NCBI RefSeq assembly: GCF_900113055.1
Contig: NZ_FONZ01000005.1
Coordinates: 98,338 to 162,337 of the forward strand
DNA length: 64,000 bases
Reading direction: 5' to 3'
From: Flavimobilis marinus
Lineage (GTDB): Bacteria; Actinomycetota; Actinomycetes; Actinomycetales; Cellulomonadaceae
Shown here: positions 61,681-64,000 of the stretch, one piece after another
How the letters are laid out: every line of letters starts with the position of its first letter
How positions within the stretch are numbered: the first letter of the stretch is position 1
Notes under the pieces: model-generated
The model's database searches: none
The model's input: only the letters and a program-made list of their open reading frames with translations
Told to the model about the DNA's origin: nothing
Program-made: the position numbers and the translations under genes

Positions 61681-63471
61681 GTGACGACCGCCGACGAGAG
61701 CGTGCTGCTGCTGGGCGAGACCCCGACCTCCGACGCCGAGGCGGCGGCCGAGCAGGCGTGGTGGAGGTCGACCGTGGTCTACCAGGTCTACCCGCGCAGC
61801 TTCGCCGACTCCGACGGCGACGGCGTCGGCGACATCCCGGGGATCATCTCCAGGCTCGACTACCTGCAGGACCTGGGGGTCGGCGTCGTGTGGCTGTCAC
61901 CGGTCTACCGGTCGCCGCAGGACGACAACGGCTACGACATCAGCGACTACCAGGACGTCGACCCGATGTTCGGGACGCTCGAGGACCTCGACGCGCTGAT
62001 CGCCGGGCTGCACGAGCGCGGCATGCGGCTCGTCATGGACCTGGTGGTGAACCACACGTCCGACGAGCACCCGTGGTTCGTGGAGTCGGCTTCCTCCCGG
62101 GATGCTGCGCGCCGCGACTGGTACATCTGGCGGCCGCCCCGTCCCGGCATGGCCGGTGGCGAGCCCGGCGCCGAGCCGAACAACTGGGGCTCGATCTTCT
62201 CCGGGCCGGCGTGGCAGTACGACGAGCGGACCGGCGAGTACTACCTGCACCTGTTCACCCGCAAGCAGCCCGACCTCAACTGGGAGAACCCGGAGGTTCG
62301 GCAGGCGGTCTACGCGATGATGCGCTGGTGGCTCGACCGCGGGGTCGACGGCTTCCGCATGGACGTCATCAACTTCATCTCCAAGGCGGAGGGCCTGCCC
62401 GACGGGGAGGTGCCCCCGGGCGCGCTGTACGGCAACGGGTTCCCGCACTTCGGGTCGGGTCCGCGCATCCACGAGTTCCTGCAGGAGATGAACCGCGAGG
62501 TGTTCGGGGACGATCCGTCGCGGTTCCTCACGGTGGGCGAGATGCCTGGCGCGACGGTGGAGCAGGCGCGGCGCTACACGGACGCGGAGCGACGCGAGGT
62601 CAACATGATCTTCCAGTTCGAGCACATGGAGGTCGACGAGGGCCCGGGGGGCAAGTTCGACCCGCGTCCCATCGCGCTGTCCGAGCTGAAGGCGTCCCTC
62701 GGACGCTGGCAGGAGGGCCTCGCGAGCGTCGGGTGGAACAGCCTGTACTGGTCGAACCACGACCGGCCGCGCGCGGTGTCCCGGTTCGGGGACGACGGCG
62801 TGCACCGGGTCGCCTCTGCCAAGGCGCTGGCGACGGTCCTGCACCTGATGCGCGGGACGCCATACGTCTACCAGGGCGAGGAGCTCGGCATGACGAACAC
62901 AGTCTTCCGGGACCTCGACGACTTCCGGGACGTCGAGTCCCTCAACCACTACCGCGAGGCCGTCGGCGTCCGGGGACAGGATCCGGCGCAGGTGCTCGAG
63001 GCCCTGCGGTACGCGGGGCGCGACAACTCGCGCACGCCGGTGCAGTGGACTGACGGTCCCCAGGCGGGCTTCACGACCGGGGAACCGTGGATCCCGGTGA
63101 CCCCGAACTACCGCGAGATCAATGCCGCCGCCCAGGTCGGGGACCCGGACTCGGTGCGCAGCCACTACCAGCGACTGATCCGGCTGCGGCGCGAGCACGC
63201 GGTCGTGGTCGACGGCTCGCTGCGCATGCTGCTTCCCGACGACGAGCAGGTCTTCGCGTACGAGCGCACCCTGGGAGGGGTGCGGATGCTCGTGCTGGCG
63301 AACCTCTCGTCGGCTTCGGCGACCGTGCCGGCGCAGGCCCTGGCGGGGCCTGCGGACTGGGCGCAGGCGGCGGTGCTGAACACCAACGTGGCCAACCCCG
63401 CGGCGATCACCGACGCGGGTGTCGAGCTGGCTCCCTGGGAAGCAACGGTGCGGCTGGTCGACGGAACGTGA
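61681..63471 (+). CDS. GH13 alpha-glucosidase (oligo-1,6-glucosidase type)
   Basis: A 596-aa glycoside hydrolase of family 13. VVYQVYPRSFADSDGDGVGD opens the barrel, VMDLVVNHTSDEH is region I, GVDGFRMDVINFI holds the nucleophile Asp, FLTVGEMPG the acid-base Glu, and YWSNHDRPRAVSRFG the third Asp. QPDLNWENPEVRQAV is typical of alpha-glucosidases acting on short oligosaccharides. No signal peptide, so intracellular. GTG 61681 has GGAGA upstream; GTG 61639 would add 14 residues. Confidence 0.93.
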   Translation: MTTADESVLLLGETPTSDAEAAAEQAWWRSTVVYQVYPRSFADSDGDGVGDIPGIISRLDYLQDLGVGVVWLSPVYRSPQDDNGYDISDYQDVDPMFGTLEDLDALIAGLHERGMRLVMDLVVNHTSDEHPWFVESASSRDAARRDWYIWRPPRPGMAGGEPGAEPNNWGSIFSGPAWQYDERTGEYYLHLFTRKQPDLNWENPEVRQAVYAMMRWWLDRGVDGFRMDVINFISKAEGLPDGEVPPGALYGNGFPHFGSGPRIHEFLQEMNREVFGDDPSRFLTVGEMPGATVEQARRYTDAERREVNMIFQFEHMEVDEGPGGKFDPRPIALSELKASLGRWQEGLASVGWNSLYWSNHDRPRAVSRFGDDGVHRVASAKALATVLHLMRGTPYVYQGEELGMTNTVFRDLDDFRDVESLNHYREAVGVRGQDPAQVLEALRYAGRDNSRTPVQWTDGPQAGFTTGEPWIPVTPNYREINAAAQVGDPDSVRSHYQRLIRLRREHAVVVDGSLRMLLPDDEQVFAYERTLGGVRMLVLANLSSASATVPAQALAGPADWAQAAVLNTNVANPAAITDAGVELAPWEATVRLVDGT

Positions 63472-63529
63472 CAGCACCGAACAAGTCGTCTTACCGCTGC
63501 TCAGCGCCGGTGAATGGCGGGTTGCCACG

Positions 63530-63547
63530 GGGTGACCGGGGTCACCC
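63530..63547. terminator. Short palindrome between the glucosidase gene and the rRNA promoter
   Basis: GGGTGACC (63530-63537) and GGTCACCC (63540-63547) are exact complements around two bases, just upstream of the rRNA promoter P1. It may end glucosidase transcription or be a protein site at the rRNA promoter. Confidence 0.4.
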
Positions 63548-63556
63548 GAGGCCGAC

Positions 63557-63586
63557 TTGACCCTTGCGCCAGGAGCCCCGTAATGT
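63557..63586 (+). promoter_or_regulatory. rRNA promoter P1
   Basis: TTGACC (63557-63562), an 18-bp spacer and TAATGT (63581-63586) give a near-consensus housekeeping promoter. Transcription would start near 63593, about 400 bases before the window end. Confidence 0.75.
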
Positions 63587-63757
63587 TCTCGAAGTCAGCC
63601 CGCCAGGGAGGAACAGACACGAGGCCGCCGCAAGGCAGGCCGTGGCTGGTCCCGGCGGAAGACAACCCCCACAACCTCTCGAGGGCGAACTCCGCCCTCC
63701 TGACGTGTGTGGGCGACCGGGATCCGTTTCCCGACTCTGCGCTCTTGAAGCGTGGGG

Positions 63758-63787
63758 TTGGACAGGATGGGTTCGGTCGGGTAAGTT
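63758..63787 (+). promoter_or_regulatory. rRNA promoter P2
   Basis: TTGGAC (63758-63763), an 18-bp spacer and TAAGTT (63782-63787) form a second promoter, 201 bp downstream of P1 with the same geometry. Confidence 0.65.
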
Positions 63788-63832
63788 TGAACGGTTGCCT
63801 CCGAACGGCCCGCGAGGGTGGATCGGGGAGCG

Positions 63833-64000
63833 TCTGTTCCTTGAGAACTCAACAGTGTGCTTGATAGTCAATGCCAAATATCCCTCGTGGACTGCTGGTG
63901 TCTGCTGCTACATGGTGGCTGGCTCGGTGGTCTTGAGGATTCCTTTGGTTGATTGAACGAAAACGCAAGTTTTTGTTTTTGTAGCCAGTTTTTATGTGGG
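63833..64000 (+). ncRNA. rRNA operon leader (antitermination/processing region)
   Basis: CTGTTCCTTGAGAACTCAAC followed by AGTGTGC is the leader motif found ahead of 16S rRNA genes throughout Actinobacteria; it contains the boxA-like antitermination element and a small TTGAG/CTCAA stem. An AT-rich, T-tract-rich stretch (63950-64000) follows. The mature 16S sequence has not begun by base 64000; it probably starts within a few bases after the edge. No protein gene is present from 63472 on. Confidence 0.8.

Noticed and set aside
63514..63956. Open frames of 85-130 codons in the rRNA leader
   Set aside because: They span the rRNA promoters and leader motif and show no protein character.
1..64000. 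CRISPR arrays, insertion sequences, tRNA genes, replication origin
   Set aside because: No regularly spaced repeats, transposase or integrase motifs, tRNA cloverleaf or DnaA-box cluster were found on reading the window, though a covariance search was not possible.

Overview
This is a gene-dense, very GC-rich chromosomal segment of an actinobacterium, most likely order Micrococcales and near Cellulomonadaceae/Promicromonosporaceae. That placement is inferred from codon use, a complete coproporphyrin-type heme pathway, an HU plus L32 pair, many leaderless starts and the rRNA leader motif. I see no transposase, integrase, CRISPR array, tRNA or plasmid gene. Most genes sit in tight operons whose stop and start codons overlap as ATGA or GTGA. 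The window ends in an rRNA leader, probably just before 16S rRNA.

Layout. 1-4.3 kb: tandem paralogous lipoproteins, a VOC protein, an SDR, a GNAT and a small membrane protein. 4.3-9.5 kb: a DUF2254 membrane protein, a NarL-type two-component pair and a divergent ABC exporter. 9.5-16 kb: a GNAT divergent from an OmpR-type two-component pair, which leads into a ferric-iron/sugar-phosphate-type ABC importer with phased palindromes in its promoter region. 16-23.5 kb: DUF952, M18 aminopeptidase, NAD(P)-binding protein, FUSC-like membrane protein, asparaginase, AzlCD and a lipoprotein. 23.5-29 kb: YigZ, HAD phosphatase, PatB-like lyase, an RsbW-like ATPase, HU and ribosomal protein L32. The L32 gene is short and easily missed.

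29-40.3 kb: a large flippase-like protein with a degenerate kinase-like domain, a CPBP protease, a regulator/ABC-2 exporter operon, a copper operon (csoR-copZ-copA) with two palindromic operators, and a PadR/HAAS operon. 40.7-43.9 kb: a glycine betaine-type importer (proVWX). 44-54 kb: all nine heme genes, hemA divergent from hemE-hemY-hemQ-hemH-hemC-hemD-hemB-hemL; together they encode glutamyl-tRNA to heme b through coproheme. 54-63.5 kb: purB, a small membrane protein, hisC, an E1alpha-E1beta-E2 2-oxoacid dehydrogenase operon with a palindromic operator cluster, a membrane/GNAT fusion and a GH13 alpha-glucosidase. 63.5-64 kb: two tandem rRNA promoters and the antitermination leader.

The most unusual signals are: a lower-GC palindromic element read in frame inside the ATP-binding domain of CopA; a set of similar long hairpins in intergenic spaces; ten genes whose start codon lies exactly six bases after a TANNNT -10 hexamer; and three response-regulator-like sites spaced by whole helical turns upstream of the iron-type importer.
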